Shown here: one piece after another, positions 30,899 through 40,269 of the stretch
How positions within the stretch are numbered: the first letter of the stretch is position 1
How the letters are laid out: each line of letters starts with the position of its first letter
NCBI GenBank assembly: GCA_025458865.1
Contig: JALORP010000042.1
Location: 1-41,283 of the forward strand
Direction of reading: 5' to 3'
Length of the DNA: 41,283 nt
Origin: Steroidobacteraceae bacterium
GTDB taxonomy: Bacteria; Pseudomonadota; Gammaproteobacteria; Steroidobacterales; Steroidobacteraceae
Translations under genes and position numbers: made by a program
The notes under the pieces: model-generated
The model's input: only the letters and a program-made list of their open reading frames with translations
Database searches by the model: none
What the model was told of the DNA's origin: nothing

Positions 30899-32302
30899 AT
30901 GCCCGTCAGAACCGCGGTCGCCACCTTGCTGCTGGCCCTCGTCGCCTCGGCGCCACGCGCGGCGCCGGCGGCCCCGCTGTCGCCGCCTGCCGAGCAGGCG
31001 CTCGCCCGGGAGATCCTCGCCGAGCTGATCGCGATGCCGACCACGGCCCGGACGGGCACGACGGCCGCGGCCGAGGTCCTCGCCGCCCGATTTCGCGCCG
31101 CGGGCTTCGCGGATGGGGACGTGGTCCTCGCCGGCCCGACGCCCGGCAAGCAGAACCTGTTCGTCCGGCTGCGCGGCACGACCCGCCAGCCCGCGGTGGG
31201 CTACCTGACCCACCTCGACGTGGTCGAGGCCCTGCCTGAAGCCTGGTCGGTCGAGCCTTTCACGCTGACCGAGCGCGACGGCTGGTTCTACGGGCGCGGC
31301 ACCCTCGACACGAAGAACAGCTCGGCGGTGCTCGCCGCCACGCTGATCCGGCTGAAGCGGGAGGGCTTCGTGCCCCGGACCGACATCGTCGCCGCCTTCA
31401 CGGCCGACGAGGAGAACGGGGGACCCGAGAACGGCGTGTTCTGGCTGCTGGAGCATCGCCGCGACCTGCTGGACGTGGCCTACGTGGTGAACCTCGACGG
31501 CAGCGGCATCCTGCGCGAGCGCGGCGAGAAGACGCGCCTCGGCATCGCGGTGGCCGAGAAGATCTACGCCACCTACGCGCTGACCGTCACGAGCCCGGGC
31601 GGGCACAGCTCGCGGCCCGGCGCCGACAACGCGATCTACCGGCTCGCCGCGGCGCTCGGGCGCCTCGAACGGCACGCGTTCCCGGTCCGGCTCAACGAGG
31701 GCAGCCGCGCCATGCTCGCCGAGGCTGCGCGGCGCGAGGGCGGCGCGCTGGCCGATGACCTTCGCGCCCTGCTCGACGGGCGCGCCGACGAGGCCTTGGT
31801 CGCGCGCCTGTCGCAGAACCCCTACCTGAACGCCGTCATGCGCACGACCTGCGTGGCGACCATGCTGCAGGCCGGGCACGCGGAGAACGCGCTGCCGATG
31901 CGGGCGAAGGCCACGGTGCAGTGCCGCCTCGCGCCGGACGAGGACGTCGCCGGCATGCCCGCCGCGCTCGCCGCCGTGGCGGCCGACCCGCGCGTCGAGG
32001 TCTCCGTCGCGTTCGCGCCGCTGGAAGCGCCGATCTCGCCGCTCGACCCGCAGGTCCTCGAGGCCGCCGAGGCCGTCGCCGCGCAGATGTGGCCCGGCCT
32101 GCCGGTCATGGCCACGATGAACACCGCCAACACGGACAGCTCGCTGCTGCGCTGGGGCGGCATCCCCGCATACGACTTCAACGGCTTCGCGGTGGACGTC
32201 GAGGACAACCGCGCGCACGGCCGCGACGAGCGGATCGAGGTCGCGAGCTTCTACGAGGGCCTCGAGTTCCAGTACCGCTTCATGCGGGCGCTGTCGCAGT
32301 AG
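30899..32302 (+). CDS. Secreted M20-family metallopeptidase
   Basis: 467 residues. A signal peptide (MPVRTAVATLLLALVASAPRAAPA) predicts export. M20 di-zinc motifs are complete: HLDVV (His105), GRGTLDTKN (Asp137, bridging metal ligand), TADEENGG (Glu171/Glu172, general base and ligand), NLDGSG and HGRDERIEV near the C-terminus. The dimerisation (lid) domain sits between about 215 and 350 (SPGGHSSRPG). It likely cleaves dipeptides or N-acyl amino acids in the periplasm; the exact substrate is unknown. The ATG at 30899 has AAAGGAG 6 nt upstream. It lies between the divergent atp operon and the convergent parB, an unusual guest in this conserved neighbourhood. Confidence 0.92.
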   Translation: MPVRTAVATLLLALVASAPRAAPAAPLSPPAEQALAREILAELIAMPTTARTGTTAAAEVLAARFRAAGFADGDVVLAGPTPGKQNLFVRLRGTTRQPAVGYLTHLDVVEALPEAWSVEPFTLTERDGWFYGRGTLDTKNSSAVLAATLIRLKREGFVPRTDIVAAFTADEENGGPENGVFWLLEHRRDLLDVAYVVNLDGSGILRERGEKTRLGIAVAEKIYATYALTVTSPGGHSSRPGADNAIYRLAAALGRLERHAFPVRLNEGSRAMLAEAARREGGALADDLRALLDGRADEALVARLSQNPYLNAVMRTTCVATMLQAGHAENALPMRAKATVQCRLAPDEDVAGMPAALAAVAADPRVEVSVAFAPLEAPISPLDPQVLEAAEAVAAQMWPGLPVMATMNTANTDSSLLRWGGIPAYDFNGFAVDVEDNRAHGRDERIEVASFYEGLEFQYRFMRALSQ

Positions 32303-32308
32303 CCTCGC

Positions 32309-32389
32309 CCCGGGCCTTCGGGCGGTTGGCCCTCCGCTTGCTCCGGGATCGGAGTCGCCGCGGAGGGCCAACACGCCCTGCGGCCCGGG
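32309..32389. repeat. 81-nt cruciform-like inverted repeat between M20 gene and parB
   Basis: Nested arms: CCCGGGCC/GGCCCGGG (32309-32316, 32382-32389), GGGCG/CGCCC (32320-32324, 32374-32378), GTTGGCCCTCCGC/GCGGAGGGCCAAC (32325-32337, 32360-32372) and CTCCG/CGGAG (32341-32345, 32350-32354) around a GGAT loop. In all 31 base pairs, interrupted only by short bulges. No T run on either strand. It could be a bidirectional terminator, a structured RNA or a small miniature repeat. Confidence 0.85.
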
Positions 32390-32426
32390 TATCGCGCCGA
32401 TCAGGCGCGGCGTCTGACGGCCGCGA

Positions 32427-32437
32427 GGGACAGTCCC
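32427..32437. repeat. GGGAC-N-GTCCC palindrome after the parB stop codon
   Basis: GGGACAGTCCC begins 1 nt after the TAG stop of parB. It is the single-copy, shorter form of the elements at 7951-7979 and 25547-25575. Confidence 0.7.
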
Positions 32438-32438
32438 G

Positions 32439-33344
32439 CTACTGAATGTGGGAGAGGATCCCGTCGAGCTCGTCGAGGCTGTGGTAGCTGATCACGAGCC
32501 GGCCCTTGCCGCTCGTCGAATGCTTGAGCTCCACCTTCGCGCCGAGCTTGTCCGCGAGCTGGCCTTCGAGGCGCGCAATGTCTGGGTCGCGCCGCGGCTC
32601 CTCGCCGCCGCCGGAGGAGTCCTTCTTCACGAGCAGGCGCCGCACCAGCGCCTCGGTCTCGCGCACGGACAGGCCTTTCTTGCCGACGAGCGCACCGACC
32701 TCGGCCTGCTGGCGGCGATTCTCGAGGCCGAGCAGCGCGCGGGCGTGGCCCATCTCCAGCGTGCGCTGCTCGACGAGCGCCTTCACTTCCTCGGGCAGCT
32801 CGAGCAGCCGCAGCAGGTTGCTGACGGCGGCGCGCGAGCGCCCGACGGCCTCGGCCGCCTGCTGGTGCGTAAGCTCGAACTCGCGGATCAGCCGGTCGAG
32901 GGCGCGCGCCTCCTCGAGCGGGTTGAGGTTCTCGCGCTGGATGTTCTCGATCAGCGCCATCGCAACCGCGGCCTCGTCCGGCACGCGGCGCACGACCGCC
33001 GGAACGTCGGCCAGGCCCGCCAGCTGCGCGGCGCGCCAGCGGCGCTCGCCAGCGATGATCTCGTAGCGCTGCGACTCGCCGGCCGCGGGCGCCTCGAGCG
33101 GGCGCACCACGATCGGCTGGACGATGCCCTGCGCCTTGATGGATTCGGCGAGCTCGGCCAGCGATTCGGGCCTCAGGTCGAGGCGCGGCTGGTACTTGCC
33201 CCGCTGGAGCAGGTCGAGCGGAATGCGCGCCAGTTCTTCGCCACGTGCCGCGGGCGCAGGCGCAGGCGCGGCGGCCGGGCGCGACTGCGCCTGCCCGAGC
33301 AATGCCTCGAGGCCGCGCCCCAAGCCCCGTTTCTTGTCGGCCAT
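32439..33344 (-). CDS. parB: Chromosome partitioning protein ParB
   Basis: 301 residues. N-terminal KRGLGRGLEALLG, then the ParB/Srx CTPase domain (IPLDLLQRGKYQPR, QGIVQPIVVRPL, YEIIAGERRWRAAQLAGL, VPAVVRR, AVAMALIENIQRENLNPLEEA), the helix-turn-helix that reads parS (LTHQQAAEAVGRSRAAVSNLLRLLELP) and the C-terminal dimerisation domain (KVELKHSTSGKGRLVISYHSLDELDGIL). It binds parS and loads onto DNA as a clamp; ParA moves the complex. The ATG at 33342-33344 has GGGGAA upstream. Unusually, parA is about 6.9 kb away, with a two-component/ABC module in between. No perfect parS was found in the window. Confidence 0.97.
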   Translation of the reverse strand: MADKKRGLGRGLEALLGQAQSRPAAAPAPAPAARGEELARIPLDLLQRGKYQPRLDLRPESLAELAESIKAQGIVQPIVVRPLEAPAAGESQRYEIIAGERRWRAAQLAGLADVPAVVRRVPDEAAVAMALIENIQRENLNPLEEARALDRLIREFELTHQQAAEAVGRSRAAVSNLLRLLELPEEVKALVEQRTLEMGHARALLGLENRRQQAEVGALVGKKGLSVRETEALVRRLLVKKDSSGGGEEPRRDPDIARLEGQLADKLGAKVELKHSTSGKGRLVISYHSLDELDGILSHIQ

Positions 33345-33418
33345 CCGGATTCCCCAGCTGCCCGCCCCTAGCCGGCGCAGGCGAGGCCGGTGAGTGTAGC
33401 CGCGCCGTGGCGGAAAAA

Positions 33419-34816
33419 TCACCCGGGAATGACGAGCCTCGCGCGGCAGCCGGGCCGGTCGCCGCGGTTCGCGAGGGAAACCGTCCCCCCGTGCCCTTCC
33501 GCCACCTGCCGCGCCAGCACCAGGCCGATGCCGCTGCCACCCGGCTTGGTCGTGAAGAACGGCACGAACAGGTTGTCCGGATTCGCCACGCCGCTGCCGG
33601 CGTCGAGCACCTCGAACACCACCTGCCCGGATGCCGGCGCGGCCGAGAGCACGACCGGCGGCCCGCCCTCCGGCGTCGCCTCGACGGCGTTGCGCACCAG
33701 GTTGATCAATGCCTGCTCGAGCTGGTCCGGGTCCGCCCTGAGCTCCAGTCCCGGCGGCGCCTCGACGCACACGCGCCCGCTGGGCTGCACGGCCGCGACG
33801 CGCTCGAGCAACGCCGGCACGTCGCAGTCCGCGAGCCGCGGTGCAGGCAGCCGCGCGAGCTCGCTGTAGCGGGACAGGAAGCGCCGCAGGGCCTCGGAGC
33901 GGTCCGCCATCAGGGAGAGCGCCTGGGCAAGGTCCTGGCGCTCCTCTGCTTCCAGCGGTCCGCCGGCCAGCGCGTCGCGCGCAGTCTCGATGACGGACTT
34001 GATCGGCGCGAGGGAATTGTTGAGCTCGTGCCAGATCACGCGGATCAGGCGCCGCCACGCGCGACGCTCCTCCTCGCGCAGCGCCTCCGAGAGGTCCGTG
34101 ACGACCAGCAGCCGGAACGGCTCGCCGCCCTCGCGGAACACGGTCCGCTGCACCTGCCACCGACCCGCGCGCGCCGGAAACTCGTGCAGCTCGTTGGAGC
34201 AGGCCGGGCCCGCGAGCAGCGCCGCGAGGCCCGCCTCGCCGGCGTGCAGGCCGAGCAGCGCTTCGGGGCGCCGCCGCAGGAGGGTGCCGGCCGCGGGATT
34301 CGCGATGCGGATGCGATCCTCGCCGTCGAAGGCCAGGACGGCCACCTCGATCTCGGCGAGGACCTTGTCCAGGAGCGCCGTCGCCTCGAGCGCCGCGAAG
34401 CGCTGGCCGCGCAGGGTGGTGGCCAGCCGGTTCGCCTCGATCACCACGTCGCCCAGCGCGTCGCCGCGGCGCGGATGACGGCCGCGCACGGAGAAATCGC
34501 CGGCCGCCAGCGACTCGAGCAGGTTGGCCAGCGATCGCAGCGGCTCGACGATTGCGCGCGACAGCGCGATGGCGCAGCCGATCCAGCAGCCGGTCACCAC
34601 GAGCGCGAGCGCAAGGCGCATCGATGCCGGCCAGTCGAGGCGCGCGAGCACGACGATCACGAAGGCCACGGCCGGCAGCCCGCCGCCGAGCGCGAGCAGC
34701 AGCACGCGGCGCTGGAAGGGCAGCCGGCGCGGCGCGGCGGCACGTGCCCTGGCGGGGTGTCCTTGCGCGGGTGCGTCCATGCGCGGATTCTGCGCGCCCT
34801 CCCGTCGCACAGCCAC
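33419..34816 (-). CDS. NtrY-like membrane sensor histidine kinase
   Basis: 465 residues from a GTG at 34816; an ATG at 34780 is the alternative. Two membrane helices (about 38-58 and 67-88) with almost no periplasmic loop, HAMP (about 87-139) and a PAS-like domain (about 145-245). The H box is VIWHELNNSLAPIKS with phospho-accepting His263. The ATPase domain has the N box NLVRNAVEA, G1 DAGSG and FVPFFTTKPGGSGIGL. The short loop between helices suggests sensing within the membrane or by a partner, as in kinases paired with ABC transporters. It starts 4 nt after the response regulator stop, so translation is likely coupled. ParB lies 74 nt downstream and may receive read-through from this operon. 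Confidence 0.93.
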   Translation of the reverse strand: MAVRREGAQNPRMDAPAQGHPARARAAAPRRLPFQRRVLLLALGGGLPAVAFVIVVLARLDWPASMRLALALVVTGCWIGCAIALSRAIVEPLRSLANLLESLAAGDFSVRGRHPRRGDALGDVVIEANRLATTLRGQRFAALEATALLDKVLAEIEVAVLAFDGEDRIRIANPAAGTLLRRRPEALLGLHAGEAGLAALLAGPACSNELHEFPARAGRWQVQRTVFREGGEPFRLLVVTDLSEALREEERRAWRRLIRVIWHELNNSLAPIKSVIETARDALAGGPLEAEERQDLAQALSLMADRSEALRRFLSRYSELARLPAPRLADCDVPALLERVAAVQPSGRVCVEAPPGLELRADPDQLEQALINLVRNAVEATPEGGPPVVLSAAPASGQVVFEVLDAGSGVANPDNLFVPFFTTKPGGSGIGLVLARQVAEGHGGTVSLANRGDRPGCRARLVIPG

Positions 34817-34820
34817 CTGC

Positions 34821-36188
34821 TCAGTCCGGCCCGGCCTTGATGCCGAGCTTCTCCAGCCGCCGGTACATCGCGCTGCGCGACAGGCCGAGCGCCTCCGCGG
34901 CCTCCAGCACGTTGCCGTCGTGGCGGCGCAGGGCGGCGCGAATCAGCGCCCGCTCCGCGTCCTCGAGGCTCATCTCCTCGAGGGCCGGCGGCGCGTTGCG
35001 CGAAGGCGCGAGCCTCAGGTCGGCGACGGTGATCCCCGGGCCCGCGGCGAGCAGCAGGCTGCGCTCGACCACGCTGTTGAGCTCGCGGACGTTGCCGGGC
35101 CACGGGTAGCGCAGCAGCGCCGAGACCGCCGCCGGCTCGAAGCCGGTCACGTTCCTGCCGTAGCGCGCCGCCCGCGACGCGAGCGCAGCGCTGGCGAGCG
35201 GCAGGATGTCCCCGGTCCGCTCGCGCAGCGGCGGCATGCGGATCTCGATGGTGTTGATGCGGAACAGCAGGTCCTCGCGGAAGCGGCCGTCGGCCACGAG
35301 CGCGGGCAGGTCGGCGTTGGTGGCGCTGACGATACGCACGTCGGCGCGCTGGGTGCGCGAGGCGCCGACGCGCTCGAACTCGCCGGTCTCGAGCGCGCGC
35401 AGCAGCCGCGCCTGCTGCGGCGTCGGCACGTTGCCGATCTCGTCGAGGAAGAGCGTCCCCCCGTCGGCGATCTCGAAGCGTCCGGCGCGGTCGGCGCGCG
35501 CATCGGTGTAGGCGCCCTTCACGTGGCCGAAAAGCTCGCTCTCGAACACGCCCTCCGCGAGCCCGCCGAGGTTCACGCCGATGAAGGGGCCGGCGGCGCG
35601 GTCGGACCATTCGTGCACGAGCCGCGCGAGCGCGCTCTTGCCGGTGCCGGGCTCGCCGGTGATCAGGACGCTCGCGGTGGACGGCGCGACCTGGCGCGCG
35701 AGGCGCACCACCTCGTCCATCGCCGGCGAGTCGGCGATGAAGTCGCCGCCCGCGTGCTGGCGCAGCAGCGCGTTTTCGCTGGCCAGCCGCTGCCGGGCCC
35801 GGCGCGCCCGCGACAGCTCCACCTGGTTGCGCAGCACGCTGAGCAGCCGCTGGTTGTCCCAAGGCTTCTCGATGAAGTCCTGCGCGCCACGGCGCATCGC
35901 CTCGACCGCGACGTCCACCGTCGCCCACGCCGTCATCACGACCACGGGAAGCTCCGCGTCCTGGCCACGGAGGCGGTCGAGCAGGTCGAGCCCCTCGGCG
36001 CCGGAGGTCGTGTCGCGCGCATAGTTGAGGTCCACCAGGGCGACGTCCACCTGCTCGCGCGAGACGACGTCGAGCACGCCCGCCGGCGAGGTCGTGCTCG
36101 CCACGTCGAAGCCCTCCCGCTTCAGCAGCAGGCGCAGGGCCGCGAGGACGTCGGCCTGGTCGTCGGCGATCAGGATGCGCGGCTGCAT
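34821..36188 (-). CDS. Sigma54-dependent response regulator (NtrC/NtrX family)
   Basis: 455 residues from ATG at 36186-36188 (an in-frame GTG two codons upstream, at 36192-36194, is possible; numbering here counts from that GTG). Receiver domain with Asp11/Asp12 and phospho-acceptor Asp55 (VDVALVDLN), Thr88 and Lys110. The AAA+ domain has Walker A GEPGTGKS (180-187), Walker B GGTLFLDE (245-252), the arginine region [10 protein letters not shown] and [10 protein letters not shown]-terminal Fis-type helix-turn-helix ([25 protein letters not shown]) follows. The sigma54-contact loop reads GAYTDA (227-232) rather than GAFTGA. A regulator of this class needs sigma54 promoters. One lies at the head of this same operon (40036-40053), which suggests autoregulation. 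Confidence 0.95.
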   Translation of the reverse strand: MQPRILIADDQADVLAALRLLLKREGFDVASTTSPAGVLDVVSREQVDVALVDLNYARDTTSGAEGLDLLDRLRGQDAELPVVVMTAWATVDVAVEAMRRGAQDFIEKPWDNQRLLSVLRNQVELSRARRARQRLASENALLRQHAGGDFIADSPAMDEVVRLARQVAPSTASVLITGEPGTGKSALARLVHEWSDRAAGPFIGVNLGGLAEGVFESELFGHVKGAYTDARADRAGRFEIADGGTLFLDEIGNVPTPQQARLLRALETGEFERVGASRTQRADVRIVSATNADLPALVADGRFREDLLFRINTIEIRMPPLRERTGDILPLASAALASRAARYGRNVTGFEPAAVSALLRYPWPGNVRELNSVVERSLLLAAGPGITVADLRLAPSRNAPPALEEMSLEDAERALIRAALRRHDGNVLEAAEALGLSRSAMYRRLEKLGIKAGPD

Positions 36189-36210
36189 GGACACGGATCG
36201 TGGACCGGCT

Positions 36211-38663
36211 TCACTCGTGGCGCAACGCCGCCGCAGGGTCGATGCGCAGCGCGACCCAGGTCGGCCGCGCCACCGCCGCGACGGCGACCACGAGCATCAC
36301 CGCCAGCACGCCGACATAGACCCAGGCGCTGCCGGGGGACAGCCAGGTCAGCATGCTGTCGAGAATGGCCTCCAGCACCGGCACCGCCGCGAGGCCGAGC
36401 GCGAGGCCGAGCGCGACCTGCGCGCCGGTCGTGCGCGACAGCAGCCCCAGGATGCGGCCGTCCGTCGCTCCCAGGGCGCGGCGGAGGCCGATCTCCCGCG
36501 TGCGCTGCCCGACGTGGAAAGTCAGCACGCCGTAGAGGCCCGCGGCGGCGAGCACGAGGGCGATCAGGCCGAAGGCGGCGAACATGCCGCCGATGAAGCG
36601 AAAGCCCGCGGTGCGCAGGGCCAGCGACTCGTCGAACGTGCGGATCCAGTAGAGCGCGAGCCCCGGGTCGGTCTCGACGAGCGCCCGCTGCATCGCCGCG
36701 GCCAGCGCCGCCGGCCCGCCCTCGCCGCGAACGACGACACTGACGAAACGCTGCGGCGCCTGCGAAAGCGGGACGTAACCCACCGGCTCCATGCGGCCGC
36801 GCTCGACGTTCGCCAGCACGTCCGGAACCACTCCGATCACGGTCCGCCAGGGCTCGCCGGGCTGGTCCATCCGCAACCGGCGCCCGATCGGCGACATGCC
36901 GTCCGGCCAGGCGGCGCGGGCGAGCGACTCGTTGATGACCACGACCCGCTCGCTGTCGGCCGCGTCCGTGGCGTCGAACAGGCGGCCCTGCAGCGGCTGC
37001 AGCCGCAAGGTGGCGAAGAAGGAGGGGCTGACGCTCACGCCGCCGCCGTCCGGCCGGTCGTCCGGACTCGCGTATTGCACGCCCTCGGCCTCGAGCCAGC
37101 CGCGCTTGAAGCCGTGGCCGGGCAGCATCTGCGTCAGGCCGCCGGCCTCGATCTCCGGCTGGGCCTCGAGCTGCTCGACGTAGCGCAGGCTGAACTCCCC
37201 GAGGCGCTGCAGGTCCGCGTCCTCGGAATGGCCAGCCTGCATGTAGGCCGCGGTCGGGATGCCGACCCGCGCAGTCATCAACTCGCCCGAGTCGATGCCG
37301 AGATCGACGTGCGTGACGAGATGGACCGTGCGGGTCATCAACGCCGCGCCGCCGAGCACCGCAGCGGCGAGGGCGACCTCCGCGACCACCAGCGACCAGG
37401 CCATGCGACCCGCCGCCCGGCCGGTGCCCGCCCGTCCGCCGTCGCGCAGCATCGCGTCGAGCGAAGGCTGCGTGGCGCGCAGCGCCGCGGGAAGGCCGGC
37501 GAGCAGCGTCGCGCCGAACGCCGCGGCGAGCGCTGCCAGCACGACCGGCGGATGGATCGCAAGGTCGATCCACGGCGGATAGGCCTCGACGCTGTTGCTG
37601 AAGGGCACGCGGATCGCGTCCAGGGCGAGGGCCGCCAGCAGAAGGCCGATGGCGGTCGCGGACAGCGTGATGAGGGCGCTTTCCGCCACGACGTGCAGCA
37701 CGAGGCGCGAGCGCGTCGCGCCGAGCGCCGAGCGGACACTCGTCTCGCGAATGCGCCAGGCGGCACGCGCGAGCAGGAGGTTCGAGACGTTCGCACAGGC
37801 GATCAGCAGCACGAGGCCCACGGCCGCCAACAGGCCCCACAGCAGCTGCCGGCCGGTCTCGCCGACCCAGCTCGCGCCCGGCGAGACCAGCTCCAGGCCG
37901 CCGCTTTGAAACATCGGCATGCCTTCCGCGAGGCGCCTGCGCGCCACCGGCACGAGCGCCTCCTGCACGTCTTCGGCCGTCACGCCCTGCGCGAGCCGCA
38001 GCATCACCATGACACCGACCGACTCATGCTCCGGGGTGACGCTCGCATCCTGGCGGGTCGGCAGCCAGAGCTGCTGGTGCACCGGATAGCTGAAACCCGG
38101 TGGCATGACGCCCACGATTTCGGTGTCGACGCCGTTGACGCGCACGCGCCGGCCCAGCACGTCCGGGTCGGCGTCGAAACGCTCGCGCCAGATGCCGTCG
38201 CCGAGCACCACCACCGGCCGGGCGCCCGGCCGCTCGTCCGCCGCCTGGATTACGCGGCCGAGCGCCGCGCCGATGCCGACCACGTCGAAGACGCTCGCGG
38301 TGACGAAACCGCCCTCGAATCGCTCGGCCGGACCCTCGCCGGTCAGGTAAACCGTGCCGCTGTAGACCGCGCCGATCGCCTCGACGGGCAGGCCGGCGTC
38401 ACGCATCGCGCTGTAGTCGTGCAGCGAGACCGTGTCCGAAAGCAGGCCGGTGTCGGGCCTGCGGCCGTTCACGTAGTAGAGCTGCTCGGCCTGCGGGTAT
38501 GGCGGCGGTCGGAGCAGCATGGCGTCCACCACGCCGTACATGAAGACGACCGCGCCGAGGCCGAGCGACAGGACGCCCACGGCGAGCGCGGCGAAGCCCG
38601 GCGCGCGGGCGAGTCCGCGCCCTGCGCAGGCTAGCTCGTCGCGGAAGGCCCGGAGCGCCACGG

Positions 38664-38667
<4 letters not shown>
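36211..38667 (-). CDS. MacB/FtsX-type ABC transporter permease, duplicated
   Basis: 818 residues. Layout: one N-terminal helix (FAALAVGVLSLGLGAVVFMYG), a large periplasmic MacB-type domain, three helices of an FtsX domain (about 275-405), another helix, a second periplasmic domain and a final three-helix FtsX unit (FIGGMFAAFGLIALVLAAAGLYGVL to the C-terminus). This duplicated form resembles the ADOP type common in Acidobacteria and some Proteobacteria. Such permeases usually power envelope processes or drug/peptide efflux mechanically, not as import channels. The GTG start overlaps the ATPase stop by 4 nt (GTGA). No MacA/HlyD-type adaptor is encoded nearby. Confidence 0.92.
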
Positions 38668-39389
<722 letters not shown>

Positions 39390-39395
39390 GCTGGT

Positions 39396-39626
39396 TCACC
39401 CGCGGTTCCCGGGACGACCCGGCATTATGGCCGCAGTTTCGCGCGTCGCGAGGCCGGCGACCGCGCACCCGGCCGTGCCGAGCGCTGCGCCGAAGGCGCG
39501 CAGCGGGCCTGGCACCTCGACCGGACCGCTGCGGTGGACCGCGCCGCCGGTCAGCACGAGGCCGACGATCACGGCGGCCAGCGCCTGCAGCCACTGGCGG
39601 TCGCCGAATCGCGCAAGCGCCGCCAA
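39396..39626 (-). CDS. Small two-helix membrane protein, uncertain
   Basis: 76 residues from a TTG. Two hydrophobic segments: WLQALAAVIVGLVLTGGAVH and LRAFGAALGTAGCAVAGLAT. Third codon positions are almost all G or C, as in real genes here, which favours coding. It is in the same frame as the preceding small exported protein and is separated from it by that gene's TGA and six codons. No good start codon or ribosome site is seen. It could be a translationally coupled gene or the displaced end of a longer protein. No family recognised. Confidence 0.4.
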   Translation of the reverse strand: MAALARFGDRQWLQALAAVIVGLVLTGGAVHRSGPVEVPGPLRAFGAALGTAGCAVAGLATRETAAIMPGRPGNRG

Positions 39627-39644
39627 GGACGTGGCCCCGGAGAC

Positions 39645-39974
39645 TCAGCCGCGCGGCGCGTCGGCAGCGGGGGTGGCTGCGGCGAGCTGGACCTCGCGCT
39701 GGCCAACGACGACCAGCTCGGACAGGCGCGGCAGCTCGCCGGCGAACATCGCAGGCTCCGGCGCCATGCGCGTGGCGGTCACGACCAGCTCGGGCAGCTG
39801 GGCGACCGGCTCGCCGCCGACGCTGACGGGCACGAACTCGCCGAGCTCGACGATGCCGGCGGGCACCGCGCCGTGGTGGCCGCGCTCCATGACGAGGCCC
39901 GAGAGGCCCAGGATCGCCACCGCCGACAGCGCGCTCATCGTCCGGGTGGCACCGCGACCGAAGTTCGTGAACAT
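39645..39974 (-). CDS. Small exported protein with two TonB-box-like motifs
   Basis: 109 residues. The ATG at 39972-39974 is preceded by a strong AAGGAG. An N-terminal hydrophobic segment (MSALSAVAILGLSGLVM, about 13-29) is a signal peptide or anchor. The rest is predicted outside the cytoplasm and carries ELVVTATR (62-69) and ELVVVGQR (86-93), very like the TonB boxes at the N-terminus of TonB-dependent receptors, but no receptor barrel follows. Function unknown. It is the first gene after the sigma54 promoter and leads the ABC/two-component module, so it may be a signal or accessory protein of that module. The TonB link is inference from motif similarity. Confidence 0.75.
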   Translation of the reverse strand: MFTNFGRGATRTMSALSAVAILGLSGLVMERGHHGAVPAGIVELGEFVPVSVGGEPVAQLPELVVTATRMAPEPAMFAGELPRLSELVVVGQREVQLAAATPAADAPRG

Positions 39975-40035
39975 GACACTCTCCTTTGTCTTGTCTGGTC
40001 GGGCCTGGATGTCCAGTCCCTCTTGACTCGATACA

Positions 40036-40053
40036 AAGCAAGGGCCGTGCCAA
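40036..40053 (-). promoter_or_regulatory. Sigma54 (-24/-12) promoter of the ABC/two-component module
   Basis: Minus strand TTGGCACGGCCCTTGCTT: GG (-24) and GC (-12) are exactly 10 nt apart, matching the consensus TGGCACG-N4-TTGC(A/T) at every conserved position. Predicted transcription start near 40026, leaving a 52-nt leader before the ATG at 39974. Confidence 0.88.
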
Positions 40054-40067
40054 CCGGTGGCTGCAGA

Positions 40068-40179
40068 AAATAGCTCATAAAAACATAAGGTTGTGCGCGC
40101 ACGACCAGAGTGTCCGAAATCCGGCGCGGGTAGCCTGTCCCGGCTCCGGGACGTCCATAGCGGGCAAATTCCCGGGAAT
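40068..40179 (-). promoter_or_regulatory. Candidate enhancer region upstream of the sigma54 promoter
   Basis: An AT-rich stretch at about 40066-40090 (a possible bend site) lies just upstream of the promoter. Beyond it are three palindromes: GTGCGCGCAC (40093-40102), GTCCCGG-CT-CCGGGAC (40137-40152) and ATTCCCGGGAAT (40168-40179), some 70 to 150 nt before the transcription start. That is the usual distance for activator sites of sigma54 regulators. The 40137-40152 repeat is the best candidate for the NtrC-like regulator. The rest of the 295-nt gap between 39974 and parA shows no gene. Confidence 0.5.
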
Positions 40180-40269
40180 GGGAAACAGGGCGATCAAAGG
40201 ACTTCGGCCCGGCCGGCAACACGGGCGACAGGAAGAGGGGTTACGCAGACCTTCCCCCGGTTCCCGAGG

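Noticed and set aside
32439..34160. A 573-codon frame reading through parB and part of the kinase gene as a fusion
   Set aside because: The upstream part is the wrong frame of the kinase gene. ParB begins at the ATG 33342-33344 with a ribosome site and conserved N-terminus.
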